A stretch of DNA of 64,000 bases. It comes from Caryophanales bacterium (GTDB lineage Bacteria; Bacillota; Bacilli; Exiguobacteriales; Exiguobacteriaceae). The notes below the pieces were generated by a model that made no database searches, had not been told where the DNA came from, and was given only the letters and a program-made list of their open reading frames with translations. The stretch is from NCBI GenBank assembly GCA_902362975.1, contig CABIYO010000004.1, forward strand, positions 1 through 64,000, in the 5' to 3' direction. Within the stretch, counting starts at the first letter, position 1. The number at the start of each line of letters is the position of its first letter. Both the position numbers and the translations under genes were made by a program. Shown piece by piece: positions 17,609 through 26,795 of the stretch.

Positions 17609-18040
17609 TTAGTATCCGCAGCCGCCGCGTGCTTGTTCAGCCGCCATGCCGCTCCCTGTCTTCCCTGCAAGGACGTCGCCGTCCGTCGATTCGATGATGC
17701 GGTCCGTCACGGAGTTCGCGAGCGTGACCGTCACATATTGAAGCAAATCGTTCACTTCGACTTGTGTTTCCTGGAACGCTTGAACGACCGGAATTGAATC
17801 GAGTTCTTCCATCGCTTTATCAATCTTTTGCTCGACTTTCGCAAGTGCTTCCGTCTTGCCATAGTGCTTACAGTTGACGGCTTCTTTTTGTAAAAACTTG
17901 ATTCGTTTAATCAACGTCTGTACGCGGTCACTTCCGTTCACTTTCGCTTCCGCTTCCTTGAAACGCGCCACTTCTGGTGTTTGTGCTAATACGTCTGCCA
18001 ATTCTCTTGCTTTTGCAATTACTTGTTGATCGGTCACCAT
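17609..18040 (-). CDS. ricA: RicA (YmcA), RicAFT complex subunit
   Basis: A 143-aa, mostly helical protein of the YlbF/YmcA family, with the family pattern ARELADVLAQTPEVARFKEAE and the helical segment IKRIKFLQKEAVNCKHYGK. In Bacillus RicA joins RicF (YlbF) and RicT (YaaT) to form an iron-sulfur complex that stimulates RNase Y-dependent mRNA maturation and affects biofilm and competence. The C-terminal GGCGY tail supplies a cysteine consistent with cluster binding. AAAGGGG precedes the ATG. It sits directly upstream of mutS, as in Bacillus. Confidence 0.85.
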   Translation of the reverse strand: MVTDQQVIAKARELADVLAQTPEVARFKEAEAKVNGSDRVQTLIKRIKFLQKEAVNCKHYGKTEALAKVEQKIDKAMEELDSIPVVQAFQETQVEVNDLLQYVTVTLANSVTDRIIESTDGDVLAGKTGSGMAAEQARGGCGY

Positions 18041-18098
18041 TGTAAACCCCTTTATGTCTATAATGTAATCATGCTCGATGGCACGTAAATGTTCTTTC

Positions 18099-18557
18099 TC
18101 ATTCTAACACGAACGATTCGGAAACGGTACTAGCGGGATTTGTGGATTCACGTAACATATCGACGTGTGGAATACTGTCTTCTTGATACACATCACTCGT
18201 CCGTTTGAAGCCAAACGATGCATAAAAAGGTTCCACATACGTCTGCGCTTGCAGATATAATGTCTCATGACCGAAGTCCTTGATTGCCGCATCCATCAAG
18301 AGGCGGGAATACCCTTTCCCTCGATGCGTCGCTTTCGTGACGACACGTCCGATGGCGACCGGAGATGCTTCCGTCAGCACGCGAAGCGCAGAGACGATCT
18401 CTCCATCTTCTTCCATCCAATAATGGATGGCTGCTACGTCCTTTCCATCCACCTCTTGGTACGGACAGTTCTGTTCGACCACGAATATCTCAGTTCGTAA
18501 TGCCAGTAAGCGATACAATTCCATCGTTGTCAGTTCATCAAATGCTTTTTTCTTCAT
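18099..18557 (-). CDS. ElaA-like GNAT acetyltransferase
   Basis: About 152 aa. It resembles the ElaA family in ELYRLLALRTEIFVVEQNCPYQEVDGKD at the N-terminus, and has the acetyl-CoA loop VVTKATHRGKGYSRLLM and the C-terminal FYASFGFKRTSDVYQEDSIPHVDM. I start at MKKKAF, with AGGGGGA seven bases upstream. It begins 10 nt after the carotenoid-desaturase-like gene, so the two form an operon. Substrate is unknown. Confidence 0.83.
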   Translation of the reverse strand: MKKKAFDELTTMELYRLLALRTEIFVVEQNCPYQEVDGKDVAAIHYWMEEDGEIVSALRVLTEASPVAIGRVVTKATHRGKGYSRLLMDAAIKDFGHETLYLQAQTYVEPFYASFGFKRTSDVYQEDSIPHVDMLRESTNPASTVSESFVLE

Positions 18558-18567
18558 CAATATCCCC

Positions 18568-20034
18568 CTAATCAATCGTCACCCCGAGTGCCCGGGCGAC
18601 ATGTAATCCGCTCGTCATCGCGCCAATTGTCCCTGCTCCTGGAAATACGGTATCCCCGCACACATAGAAGTTCGGCAAGTCGGTACGATAACTCGCAGCG
18701 CGAAAGAGCGCCTGGCTAGGTGTCTGGGCATATCCTCCGACTGCTCCGTGTGGACGCTTCGTATACTTCACCCATGCCCCGGGTCCACCAGGAAGAAGTA
18801 GTGACGACTCGCGGTCCCAAGCGGGAAACGCAGTCGCGACGACGTCGACGAGACGATTGGTCCAATCTTGTTCTAGTTTCTCATATGCCGCCCGGTCTTT
18901 CCAATCTTGCCATTCTGATAAATCGATATGTGTGGATACCGTGATGGTCCGTTCCGGTTTTTCTGTACGCAACACGTCGTCCGGCGCGGACATGGAAATG
19001 AACGCATGCCCACTCGGTAATCGCTCGTGATAGATTTGTTGAAACAACGGTTTCTGTCGACACACATCCTCAGGCAAGACGAGATAGAGACTGAACGTGC
19101 CCCATTGCGACTGCTTCAATTGTCTGCGATATTGTCGTTTGAAGCGTCGTTGTTCCTGTCCTCTCAGAAGCTCGCTCGTCCGTTCAATCGGGATGGCGGA
19201 AACAATGACATCAACTAGTTCAAGTCGTCCTCTTCGATCGGTGATGAGCCATCCATCCGTCACTCGTTCGATGGACTGGACATCTCTCCCTAATTTCGTC
19301 TCACCACCAAACGTTCGAACGGCGCGCTCTAACGCATGAGCCAATTGATACAGTCCACCTTCAACATAGTACGCTCCTTCGTGATAGACCGACAGCGCCA
19401 CTGCACTGAGTAAATGACTCGCTTCTTTCGCACCGGTCTGCAAACTGTCGAGCAGGACACCATCGATAAATCGCTCGAACATCGTACCGTTTAGTCCATG
19501 ACGAGCTAACGTGTCACCGAGTGACCGCTGGAGTTTCAGGAGCGCCGTAAGTTGGTTCGGTCGGAACCCCTTCATTGCGTATACCATATCCGATGTCGTG
19601 CGAAACGGAAGTGCCGGCAACTCTTGAAACAACGGACGAATCTTCTCAAAGTCGCCCCATACTTCACGGTAAAACGCATGGATTGCCTCATAGTGCTCTG
19701 AGAACACGCGACTGAGCTCCTCAAGAAGACGCTTTCGGTCGCGAAAGTAAGTGACGGTGACGTCAGGCAGATGAATGTCCATCACCTCGTCCAGTAACGT
19801 CACCTCAACCGATTCGCCCAATTGCTCAAGAACCCGCTGATGGACCCCTCCTCGCTCAAATCCCATCCCGAGTGTCGCGCCTGCAGGAAACAAGTAGTCA
19901 CCCCGTTGAAACTTGCCGGCACACCCACCCCATTCACGCGATGCTTCTAATACAATCACATCATGCCCTTTCTGTTGCGCGAGCGCAGCTGCAGTCAAAC
20001 CTGCAACGCCTCCACCTATGACCCCGATTTTCAT
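18568..20034 (-). CDS. Phytoene desaturase/CrtN-family FAD oxidoreductase
   Basis: About 488 aa. The N-terminal dinucleotide-binding motif is GVIGGGVAGLTAAALAQQKGHDVIVLEA, followed by GGCAGKF, and the C-terminus has the FAD-contacting VCGDTVFPGAGTIGAMTSG. This layout is shared by CrtI/CrtN/CrtO desaturases and retinol-saturase-like enzymes. It could act on a C30 or C40 carotenoid, which would fit the orange colour of Exiguobacterium, but no crtM or crtB synthase lies nearby, so the role is unproven. I start at codon 3 (MKIGV), with GGAGG seven bases upstream; the first ATG almost touches that site. Confidence 0.75.
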   Translation of the reverse strand: MKIGVIGGGVAGLTAAALAQQKGHDVIVLEASREWGGCAGKFQRGDYLFPAGATLGMGFERGGVHQRVLEQLGESVEVTLLDEVMDIHLPDVTVTYFRDRKRLLEELSRVFSEHYEAIHAFYREVWGDFEKIRPLFQELPALPFRTTSDMVYAMKGFRPNQLTALLKLQRSLGDTLARHGLNGTMFERFIDGVLLDSLQTGAKEASHLLSAVALSVYHEGAYYVEGGLYQLAHALERAVRTFGGETKLGRDVQSIERVTDGWLITDRRGRLELVDVIVSAIPIERTSELLRGQEQRRFKRQYRRQLKQSQWGTFSLYLVLPEDVCRQKPLFQQIYHERLPSGHAFISMSAPDDVLRTEKPERTITVSTHIDLSEWQDWKDRAAYEKLEQDWTNRLVDVVATAFPAWDRESSLLLPGGPGAWVKYTKRPHGAVGGYAQTPSQALFRAASYRTDLPNFYVCGDTVFPGAGTIGAMTSGLHVARALGVTID

Positions 20035-20178
20035 GTACATCCCTCCTCTCTATATCATACCTGCTCATTCAAAAACTTGAAGAAATGAATAGGTTTTTGA
20101 GATTCCAGCGTTCTTTTGAAGGGAACTGATTCTCTTATGCAGAAATAGTTTAAAGTCTGAAAAGGTAAGGTGATGAAA

Positions 20179-20673
20179 ATGCGTAGTCGTGTCATGGTTT
20201 ATTTATTGATTCCCATCCTCATCTTTATTGGTATACTGATTACCCCACCTTCCGAGGAATCGCTCAAGCTCGCGACGATGACCGTCGTCAGCATCCAGGA
20301 GATGATTCCTTACGAAAAAGAGTATACGGCACAGAAAGTGCTAGAAGAACGATCAATGGACGACAAATCAGCCATCATCGAAGAATGGCGTCTCGAGCAA
20401 GGGGCTAGAACGTCTTATAGTTATGTGCTCAGACTGAGAGGATTTGAACATGTGACTCAGATTGATGCAGGAGCAGCCAACACGAGATCGGACGGCTATT
20501 ACGCGATGCAGGCGCATAGCCCGATCTTTGAGTCGGATAAACCGGTATCGACAGACTATCCGATTGTCGTGTTCAGTTCGGAACAACGTCTCGTTATCGG
20601 ACAGATGGACGTCCGGGTCATTTACGAAGAGGACGGTCACTTGAAGAAATGGATTGTATTGGAGGATGAATAA
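20179..20673 (+). CDS. Hypothetical protein with N-terminal membrane anchor
   Basis: Not recognised. About 164 aa: a basic start, one hydrophobic helix (VYLLIPILIFIGILI), then an extracytoplasmic domain of mixed beta character with no cysteines. A GTG at 20170 and an ATG at 20173 are alternative starts; I prefer the ATG at 20179 because AAGGTGA stands five bases before it. It is followed after 6 nt by the P-loop kinase-like gene, probably co-transcribed. An anchored lipoprotein-like or sensor role is possible, but nothing in the sequence decides. Confidence 0.6.
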   Translation: MRSRVMVYLLIPILIFIGILITPPSEESLKLATMTVVSIQEMIPYEKEYTAQKVLEERSMDDKSAIIEEWRLEQGARTSYSYVLRLRGFEHVTQIDAGAANTRSDGYYAMQAHSPIFESDKPVSTDYPIVVFSSEQRLVIGQMDVRVIYEEDGHLKKWIVLEDE

Positions 20674-20679
20674 GAGTAG

Positions 20680-21216
20680 ATGAGCAGCTTAACGATTGAT
20701 AGCAATCTAAATATGAAACGCATCATGGTCATCGGTTCTGGTGGTGCGGGGAAATCCACACTCGCCCGTCAACTCGGTGAACGATTACATCTCGATGTCT
20801 ATCATTTGGATGTCCTCATGTGGAGACCGGGATGGGTGATGGCACCGAGAGAAGAACGAATCGACATCCAACAACAACTCGTGAAAAAAGATGAATGGGT
20901 CATCGATGGAAACTTCGGGAATACGCTTGATTTACGACTGCAGGCAGCGGACACTGTCATTTTCATCGATCTTCCACGCATCGTCTGTATATACCGTGTC
21001 CTTAAACGAGTCGTCCGATATCATGGTACGACGCGACCCGATATGGGCGCATCCTGTGAGGAAAAACTCGATTTCGCATTCCTCAAGTGGGTTTGGAATT
21101 TTCCCGACATACAACGCCTACAACTGTTACAACAGATTCAACAACATCCGACGCAACCTCATTTGATTCATTTGAAATCGTCACGGGTAGTTAGAAACTA
21201 TTTACAATCAATATAA
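20680..21216 (+). CDS. P-loop kinase-like protein (topology-modulation/FlaR type)
   Basis: 178 aa. Walker A is IGSGGAGKSTLARQL near residue 20, followed by the adenylate-kinase-like LHLDVYHLDVLMWRPGWV and VIDGNFGNTLDLRLQAADTVIFIDLP (Walker B strand). This pattern matches the small AAA/P-loop family often annotated DNA topology modulation protein FlaR; real activity is probably a nucleotide or small-molecule kinase. The ribosome site of the ATG at 20680 is weak; MKRIMVIG at 20713 is an alternative start nearer the fold. It ends at a terminator. Confidence 0.75.
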   Translation: MSSLTIDSNLNMKRIMVIGSGGAGKSTLARQLGERLHLDVYHLDVLMWRPGWVMAPREERIDIQQQLVKKDEWVIDGNFGNTLDLRLQAADTVIFIDLPRIVCIYRVLKRVVRYHGTTRPDMGASCEEKLDFAFLKWVWNFPDIQRLQLLQQIQQHPTQPHLIHLKSSRVVRNYLQSI

Positions 21217-21247
21217 AACGCTTTCATCTTGAAAGTGTTTCTTTTTT
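21216..21247 (+). terminator. Terminator after the P-loop gene
   Basis: AAACGCTTTCA pairs with TGAAAGTGTTT (one G-U) around a 3-nt loop, followed by CTTTTTT. Confidence 0.85.
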
Positions 21248-21255
21248 AAATAAAT

Positions 21256-21284
21256 TTGCATATTTATGCTTCACAATTAATAAT
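21256..21284 (+). promoter_or_regulatory. Candidate promoter of the binding-protein/aminotransferase operon
   Basis: TTGCAT, 17-nt spacer, AATAAT, about 50 nt before the lipoprotein start. Both hexamers are imperfect, so the call is tentative. Confidence 0.35.
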
Positions 21285-21333
21285 CATACATATACACTTA
21301 GTCTCATCTACAACAGGGAGGCATTATACACAT

Positions 21334-22101
21334 ATGAAAAAATGGTTATTAGCAGGTACACTTATGATGAGCGCAGTATTACTCGGTGCATGTAGTCAAG
21401 AGACAGAAGGTGAAGCGACAGAACAAAAAACGCTCGTCATGGGGACGAGCGCCGATTACTTCCCATATGAATTTGTCGATACGGCAAACGGAGATGCGAT
21501 TGTCGGATTTGATATTGAAATCGCGGAGACGATTACAGAACGCCTCGGTTACGAATTGAAGATTGAAGATATGGACTTCGGTAGCTTACTTGGGGCCTTG
21601 AATAGCGGGCGTGTCGACTTCGTCATGGCCGGGATGACGCCAACAGAAGAGCGTAAAGAGAATGCCGATTTCTCAGACATCTATCTATCCGCGACAAACT
21701 TGATCATGACAAAAGACGAGTCACTTCAGGCAATCGAAGATTTGTCTAGTAAGAAAATCGGTGTCCAAACGGCTTCGATTCAAGAAAATATCGCTAAAGA
21801 ACAAGCACCTGACGCTGAACTCGTATCCTTGAACAAGATCCCTGAAATCGTTCAAGAGTTGAACACAGGTCGAATCGATGCAATGGTCATCGAAGACACG
21901 GTCGCACAAAAGTATTTAGACCAAGATGACAGCTTCTATACATTCGCTTTGAAAGAGGATGGCGAAAAAGGATCGGCTGCTGCCTTCAAATTAGATGATG
22001 AGTTACGCGACCAGTTCAACGAAGAGTTGAACAAGATGATGGAGTCTGGCGAAATCGATGAATTGGTGAAAAAATGGTTCTCTATGGAGCCAACTGAATG
22101 A
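21334..22101 (+). CDS. Amino-acid ABC transporter substrate-binding lipoprotein
   Basis: 255 aa. A lipoprotein signal (MKKWLLAGTLMMSAVLLGAC, lipobox LLGAC) anchors it outside the membrane. The body is a family 3 solute-binding fold for polar amino acids: DYFPYEFVD, GFDIEIAETI, DFGSLLGALNSGRVDFVMAGMTPTEER and the IGVQTASIQ hinge. No permease or ATPase gene is adjacent, so it is an orphan that must borrow a transporter. Its stop codon overlaps the start of the HisC-like aminotransferase (ATGA), which points to uptake of an amino acid related to that enzyme's substrate. GGGAGG lies 12 nt upstream of the ATG. Confidence 0.88.
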   Translation: MKKWLLAGTLMMSAVLLGACSQETEGEATEQKTLVMGTSADYFPYEFVDTANGDAIVGFDIEIAETITERLGYELKIEDMDFGSLLGALNSGRVDFVMAGMTPTEERKENADFSDIYLSATNLIMTKDESLQAIEDLSSKKIGVQTASIQENIAKEQAPDAELVSLNKIPEIVQELNTGRIDAMVIEDTVAQKYLDQDDSFYTFALKEDGEKGSAAAFKLDDELRDQFNEELNKMMESGEIDELVKKWFSMEPTE

Positions 22102-23111
22102 GACAAGTCGAGCTACCGATCTATCCCGTCGTTTATCCGACGGGACATCGGTTAAACCAAAATGAAAGTCAATTCCCGTTACCTGACCGCATCAAGAATC
22201 AGCTTGATTCGTTGACGTATCATGACTTACACGAATATCCGGTCGAACCGATCAATGAATTGTTCGAACGCTACGCTGCGTATGTTGGCGTCACACCCGA
22301 GCAATTACTAGTCGGTTGTGGGAGTGATGAGATGATTCATGTCGTGACGCAAGCATTGCTCGCACCACATGACATCGTCTTGTCTCCGGCACCTGACTTT
22401 TCGATGTATCCAATCTTCACGACCATCGCACACGGTCATCATGTTCAAGCTGTTGATTTATCGTATCAAGGAATGGTAAAGGCGATCGAGACGCATTATC
22501 CGAAGCTTCTTCTTCTCTCGAATCCGAACAATCCAACCGGAAAGCTGTGGTCCGTAGAAGAGTTGACACATCTCGCCTCACTCGTGCCATATATCGTGGT
22601 GGATGAGGCCTATATGGACTTCACACCAGATGCGAGCATGATCCCGTGCATTGCCACCCTTCCGAACCTCATCGTCCTTCGCACGATGTCAAAAGCATTC
22701 GGATTGGCAAACGTACGAATCGGATTCATGGTGACAAACTGCGAACTCGCGCACTATTTCCGTCAATTCATCCCACCATTTAATATCAGCGGAGTGAGTG
22801 CAAAGATTTGCAATATCTTCTTAAAAGATACGATTTATCTTCAAGAAACAATCGAATGGCATGACGAGATGCGGCAAAAGTGGGCGCAAGCCTTTGAAAC
22901 CATCGGTCATGTCCTCCCTGCCACGACGAACTTTTTATATGTCGAGCTCGAGCAACCTGAAGCAGTGTGGACCCATTTGACTGACTTGAACGTACACACG
23001 TCGAAACAACCGACGGGGATGCGGGTGACCCTTGGGGATGATACGGCACTCAAGCTTACACAACTGGCGATTCAGCAATACGTTGAATCGATGAACGTAA
23101 AAAACTCCTGA
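22098..23111 (+). CDS. HisC-like class I/II aminotransferase (second copy)
   Basis: PLP enzyme, 337 aa, with the Schiff-base lysine in RTMSKAFGLANVRIGF, NPNNPTGK, VVDEAYMDF and GCGSDE motifs. It is clearly paralogous to the operon hisC at 27931-28947: LNQNESQ-PLP near the start, APDFSMY and SKAFGLAN are shared. One copy may be histidinol-phosphate specific and the other act on aromatic or other amino acids. The 4-bp overlap with a substrate-binding lipoprotein gene is unusual for hisC and argues for a role tied to amino-acid uptake. It is followed by a strong terminator. Confidence 0.87.
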   Translation: MRQVELPIYPVVYPTGHRLNQNESQFPLPDRIKNQLDSLTYHDLHEYPVEPINELFERYAAYVGVTPEQLLVGCGSDEMIHVVTQALLAPHDIVLSPAPDFSMYPIFTTIAHGHHVQAVDLSYQGMVKAIETHYPKLLLLSNPNNPTGKLWSVEELTHLASLVPYIVVDEAYMDFTPDASMIPCIATLPNLIVLRTMSKAFGLANVRIGFMVTNCELAHYFRQFIPPFNISGVSAKICNIFLKDTIYLQETIEWHDEMRQKWAQAFETIGHVLPATTNFLYVELEQPEAVWTHLTDLNVHTSKQPTGMRVTLGDDTALKLTQLAIQQYVESMNVKNS

Positions 23112-23133
23112 ACCTCGTGTTCAGGAGTTTTTG
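23100..23133. terminator. Bidirectional terminator
   Basis: AAAAACTCCTGAAC pairs with GTTCAGGAGTTTTT around a 4- to 5-nt loop, with A- and T-tracts on either side. It separates convergent genes. Confidence 0.92.
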
Positions 23134-23691
23134 TCAGTCGATCGTCTTGATCACACGTGCCGGATTACCTCCGACGACCGTTCGAGGTGGCACATCTTTT
23201 GTGACGACTGCACCAGATGCGATGACTGCCTCATCTCCAATCGTCACACCAGGATTGATGATGGCCCCTCCACCAATCCATACCCGATCGCCGATGGTCA
23301 CAGGTTTTCCGAACTCATACCCAGAGATGCGCTCAATCGGGTCGATCGGATGTGTCGCCGTATAGATATGTACACCTGGTGCAAGCATACAGTCATCCCC
23401 GAAGGTGATGGGACAAATGTCTAAAAAGACACAGTCAAAATTCGCATAGAATCGATCTCCTAAGTGGATGTTATACCCATAATCACATTTGAAGTTCGGC
23501 TCGATATAATACGACCCTTTCGTTGAACCGAGTAACTCACTAAGAATCTCTTTTCGTTCTTCCAAATCATCGATTCCAGAACGATTGAATCGTTCAGTCA
23601 ATCTCCGGGCATGCTTACGGTCTGCAACGAGCGTTTCATCACCAGCTAAATACAGTTCACCACGAATCATCTTTTCTTTTTCCGACATCAT
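23134..23691 (-). CDS. maa: Maltose/galactoside O-acetyltransferase family protein
   Basis: 185-aa left-handed beta-helix acetyltransferase. The N-terminal cap reads [22 protein letters not shown]; hexapeptide repeats follow (for example [25 protein letters not shown] is the family core), with the catalytic histidine in ATHPID and the acetyl-CoA loop [20 protein letters not shown] near the end. Relatives acetylate maltose, glucose or galactosides. AAGGAGGG precedes tandem ATG codons. Monocistronic. Confidence 0.88.
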   Translation of the reverse strand: MMSEKEKMIRGELYLAGDETLVADRKHARRLTERFNRSGIDDLEERKEILSELLGSTKGSYYIEPNFKCDYGYNIHLGDRFYANFDCVFLDICPITFGDDCMLAPGVHIYTATHPIDPIERISGYEFGKPVTIGDRVWIGGGAIINPGVTIGDEAVIASGAVVTKDVPPRTVVGGNPARVIKTID

Positions 23692-23773
23692 AATCCCTCC
23701 TTAAAATTAGTATAGAGGATTTTTAAAGGGTTTAGGGAATAGAGACAAGGATGAGCAGAAGGAGGCAGATCAT

Positions 23774-24697
23774 ATGAAACGAATACTGGAATGTCGAGCA
23801 AGTGATTTTATCACGTTTAATCGTCAAGATTTAGTCAATTCGATTCGAAAAGCAGAAGGTCGAACGGTCATGGCCGAGGTCATCCCGACGGTGCAGCCGT
23901 TGTATCCAGAAGTGACAAACGCAGAACTCGCGCGAGCATTCGGTGCCGACTTGATTTTATTGAACATGTTGGATGTGTTTCATCCTTACATCAAAGGACT
24001 TGAAAGTCATGCGTTGTTCGGGGAGATGCCGGGTGATGAGATGAGCGATCATCCGATTCTCGAACTAAAACGACTGATTGGATTGCCCATTGGAGTCAAC
24101 TTGGAACCTGTTGATTTTTCAGAGAAGTCGTCCGAGATGAATGAAGTAAAACGAGGCAGACTCGCTTCAATCGAAGCGTTCCAAAAAGCGTCTGAGCTCG
24201 GGATTGACTTCGTCTGTTTGACAGGCAATCCGAATACCGGGGTCACGAATGAAGCCATCGAACAAGCAATCATCCAAGCACGTCGTGAATTCGCAGGGGT
24301 CATCATTGCCGGGAAAATGCATCAAGCCGGTGCAGGCAATGTGTTGGACCGCGAAGCGTATATCCGCTTCGTCGAAGCTGGCGCAGATATCATCCTCCTT
24401 CCGGCTCCAGGCACTGTACCTGGCGTCCGTGAAGAATCGTTTCACGAACTCGTTCAAGAATTGCAATCACTCGGTGCTCTCACATTAGCGGCGATTGGAA
24501 CGTCACAAGAAGGCGCAGATGTCGAGACCGTTCGGGAGATCGCACTCTCTTCAAAACGAGGCGGAGCGGATATCGTGCATATAGGTGACGCCGGACTGTC
24601 CGGAATTGCCGTACCAGAGAACATTCAGGCACTTTCTATTGCCATTCGCGGACGACGCCATACGTACATTCGCATGGCCGCCTCGGTCAATCGGTAA
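23774..24697 (+). CDS. TIM-barrel protein of unknown function
   Basis: 307 aa. It reads as an alternating alpha/beta barrel: VMAEVIPTVQPL, ADLILLNMLDVF, PIGVNLEPVD, GIDFVCLTGNPNTGVTN, GVIIAGKMHQAGAG, GADIILLPAPGTVPG, LAAIGTSQEGAD and GADIVHIGDAG strands are evenly spaced. The phosphate-binding-like GDAG ending resembles phosphonomutase, IGPS or HisA-type barrels. I think it belongs to an uncharacterised family (recalled as DUF7916, not checked). AGAAGGAGG precedes the ATG. It stands alone between two convergent minus genes and next to the his operon, but nothing shows a histidine role. Confidence 0.6.
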   Translation: MKRILECRASDFITFNRQDLVNSIRKAEGRTVMAEVIPTVQPLYPEVTNAELARAFGADLILLNMLDVFHPYIKGLESHALFGEMPGDEMSDHPILELKRLIGLPIGVNLEPVDFSEKSSEMNEVKRGRLASIEAFQKASELGIDFVCLTGNPNTGVTNEAIEQAIIQARREFAGVIIAGKMHQAGAGNVLDREAYIRFVEAGADIILLPAPGTVPGVREESFHELVQELQSLGALTLAAIGTSQEGADVETVREIALSSKRGGADIVHIGDAGLSGIAVPENIQALSIAIRGRRHTYIRMAASVNR

Positions 24698-24700
24698 CAC

Positions 24701-24735
24701 AAAAGAGGAAGGAGCGCGTCTCCTTCCTCTTTCAT
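24701..24735. terminator. Bidirectional terminator at the end of the his operon
   Basis: AAAGAGGAAGGAG pairs with CTCCTTCCTCTTT around CGCGT, with A- and T-flanks; it serves hisE and the plus-strand barrel gene. Confidence 0.92.
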
Positions 24736-25044
24736 TTACCATTCCGTGACGTCTCGACGTGGTTTCGCCGGTGTGGTAGTACCGTGACGCTTGGCGAGTA
24801 ACGCTTCCACATCCTCTAAACGAACACCTTTGGCTGCTAACAAGACGAGTAAGTGATACAGAAGGTCGGCTGACTCTTCGACCAAATCTTCATCCGTCAT
24901 AGCAGCAATGACGACCTCAAACGCTTCTTCCCCGAACTTTTTCGCGATTTTTTCAACGCCTTGTTCCAATAAATAAGTCGTATACGAACCTTCTTTCGGT
25001 TCATTTTTTCTAGATTGAATCAATTGTTCCAATTCATGAATCAT
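24736..25044 (-). CDS. hisE: Phosphoribosyl-ATP pyrophosphatase HisE
   Basis: 102-aa all-helical MazG-type pyrophosphatase for step 2 of histidine synthesis (PRATP to PRAMP plus PPi). Seen are GVEKIAKKFGEEAFEVVIAAM and EESADLLYHLLVLLAAKGV, with the metal-binding acidic residues. GGAGGTG precedes the ATG, and ATGA overlaps the hisI stop. It is a separate protein, not a HisIE fusion as in Bacillus. Last gene of the operon. Confidence 0.95.
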   Translation of the reverse strand: MIHELEQLIQSRKNEPKEGSYTTYLLEQGVEKIAKKFGEEAFEVVIAAMTDEDLVEESADLLYHLLVLLAAKGVRLEDVEALLAKRHGTTTPAKPRRDVTEW

Positions 25045-25373
25045 ACGTTCACCTCCGTAAAGAAACAGCTTCGATTACCGGTATGACACGTCGGACCGTT
25101 CGCATGAACACGAACGAGAAGCGCATCCTGGTCACAGTCGACGTGGATGCTGACGACGTCTAATGTATTTCCGCTCGTCTCTCCTTTCATCCACAGCCGT
25201 CCTTTTGAACGAGACCAGAACGTGACGACCCGTTCACGAAGCGACTGTCGGATTGCATCATCATTCATATATCCGAGCATGAGGACCGCTCCGTCATCGT
25301 TTGAGACGATGATAGCCGGGATCAGTCCATTTTCGTCGAAACGAACCGCATCGGCAAGTTGTGACTCGTGCAT
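25041..25373 (-). CDS. hisI: Phosphoribosyl-AMP cyclohydrolase HisI
   Basis: 110 aa. Opens the adenine ring of PRAMP (step 3). Motifs: [47 protein letters not shown] and the zinc cysteine segment [12 protein letters not shown]. The ATG has GAGGTG eight bases upstream and lies 52 bp inside hisF, the longest overlap in the operon. Separate from hisE. Confidence 0.95.
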   Translation of the reverse strand: MHESQLADAVRFDENGLIPAIIVSNDDGAVLMLGYMNDDAIRQSLRERVVTFWSRSKGRLWMKGETSGNTLDVVSIHVDCDQDALLVRVHANGPTCHTGNRSCFFTEVNV

Positions 25374-26089
25374 ACGTGCTTCACCTCTTCTACTGTCGTT
25401 TTTCGGTCATGTAAGATGGAGGCAAGCAGTGCGGCATCGACTTTCTCAAGCGCTTCGACTACGTGCTCGGCGTTCCCTGCCCCACCGGATGCGATAATCG
25501 GAATGTCGACGACTTCACGTAACTGTTCTAAAATCGCAAGGTCATAACCGCTCTGCTTTCCATCTTGGTTCATGGACGTGACAAGGAGTTCACCCGCTCC
25601 GAGCGCGGCCACTTGTTTCGCCCATTCAACTGCCAACAGGTCCGTCTTTTGTTTTCCACCATATGTGTACACGTAATATTCGCCATCTTCAAATTTCACA
25701 TCGATTGCGACGACGATACATTGCGAACCGAAACGATCGGCCGCTTCACGAATGAAACTTGGGGATTCGACAGCGAGCGTATTCAACGATACTTTGTCCG
25801 CCCCTGCTTTTAATAGTGACGAGATATCCTCGAGTGAACGAATCCCACCTCCGACCGTCAGCGGGATGAATACTTTCCGCGCCACCGCACTGACGACATC
25901 GAGCATCGTCTGGCGACGCTCCGTACTTGCCGTGATATCGAGAAAGACAAGTTCATCGGCTCCGGACTCATCGTAATATTTCGCGATTTCGACCGGATCA
26001 CCGATGTCTCGTAATTGTACGAACTCAATCCCTTTGACGACACGACCTTCTTTCACGTCAAGACATGGAATAATTCTGCGTTTAAGCAT
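25322..26089 (-). CDS. hisF: Imidazole glycerol phosphate synthase cyclase subunit HisF
   Basis: 255-aa TIM barrel that condenses PRFAR with ammonia from HisH to give IGP and AICAR. Starts [20 protein letters not shown], with catalytic D near residue 11; [41 protein letters not shown] (second catalytic D) and IASGGAG phosphate sites follow. I use the ATG with GGGAGG seven bases upstream rather than an earlier frame start. Overlaps hisA by 8 bp. Confidence 0.96.
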   Translation of the reverse strand: MLKRRIIPCLDVKEGRVVKGIEFVQLRDIGDPVEIAKYYDESGADELVFLDITASTERRQTMLDVVSAVARKVFIPLTVGGGIRSLEDISSLLKAGADKVSLNTLAVESPSFIREAADRFGSQCIVVAIDVKFEDGEYYVYTYGGKQKTDLLAVEWAKQVAALGAGELLVTSMNQDGKQSGYDLAILEQLREVVDIPIIASGGAGNAEHVVEALEKVDAALLASILHDRKTTVEEVKHVCTSHNLPMRFVSTKMD

Positions 26090-26795
26090 AACGCGCCTCC
26101 CATTCAATCAGTTCTTCGATACTCACCTTGCCGGACAGGAGCGCTTTTCCGACGACCGCTTCATCGATTTTGGTCATCTTCAGTTCCTTCACGTCCTCTT
26201 CAGTCGTCACACCGCCTGAGGCGATCAATGTGACGTTGACGATTTGACGTAACGCCTTCATGCGAGAAACGTTCGGTCCATTCAGTTTCCCATCGGATCC
26301 GATATCGGTATATAGAATCGTCTCGATCCCCCGTTTGACAAGGTCTTGTGCGACCGAGATGTCATCGAGTTTTGTCGCTTCCTGCCATCCGTTAATGGCG
26401 ACCTTCCCGTCATAGGCATCGAGTGCCACAGCGATTCGCTTGCCATACTTTTCAATCGCCTTGTCTAGAAAGTCAGGATCCGTAAACGCCTTCGTCCCTA
26501 AAAGGACGCGATCCGCACCGGTTTCCATGACCGCATCAAGTGCGGCTTCTGAACGAATTCCTCCTCCTGTCTGGACAAGGAACCCTAGAGACTTCGCATA
26601 ACGGACAACGTCTAAATGACGCGGCTCACCTGCCTTGGCCCCTTCTAAATCGATTAAGTGAATCATCAGGACCTTCCCTTGCCACGCTTTTAATAATTCA
26701 TACGGATCTCCGTATTGTTCTTCCGTAGAAAAATCACCTTCCGTCAAACGGACGATCTTGCCTCCGATCAAATCAATGGCGGGTAGTAATCTCAC
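26082..26795 (-). CDS. hisA: ProFAR isomerase HisA
   Basis: 237-aa TIM barrel for the Amadori isomerisation of 5'-ProFAR to PRFAR. Starts [21 protein letters not shown] with a GTG codon that has AAGGAGG nine bases upstream; any longer form would add a non-family tail. [27 protein letters not shown] and [13 protein letters not shown] are the expected barrel strands and catalytic aspartates. Overlaps hisH by 23 bp. Confidence 0.95.
   Translation of the reverse strand: MRLLPAIDLIGGKIVRLTEGDFSTEEQYGDPYELLKAWQGKVLMIHLIDLEGAKAGEPRHLDVVRYAKSLGFLVQTGGGIRSEAALDAVMETGADRVLLGTKAFTDPDFLDKAIEKYGKRIAVALDAYDGKVAINGWQEATKLDDISVAQDLVKRGIETILYTDIGSDGKLNGPNVSRMKALRQIVNVTLIASGGVTTEEDVKELKMTKIDEAVVGKALLSGKVSIEELIEWEARYA

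Noticed and set aside
21256-21334. ArgR-like TGCATATTTATGC upstream of the binding protein
   Set aside because: Too far from the ArgR consensus and single; better read as a promoter -35 region.
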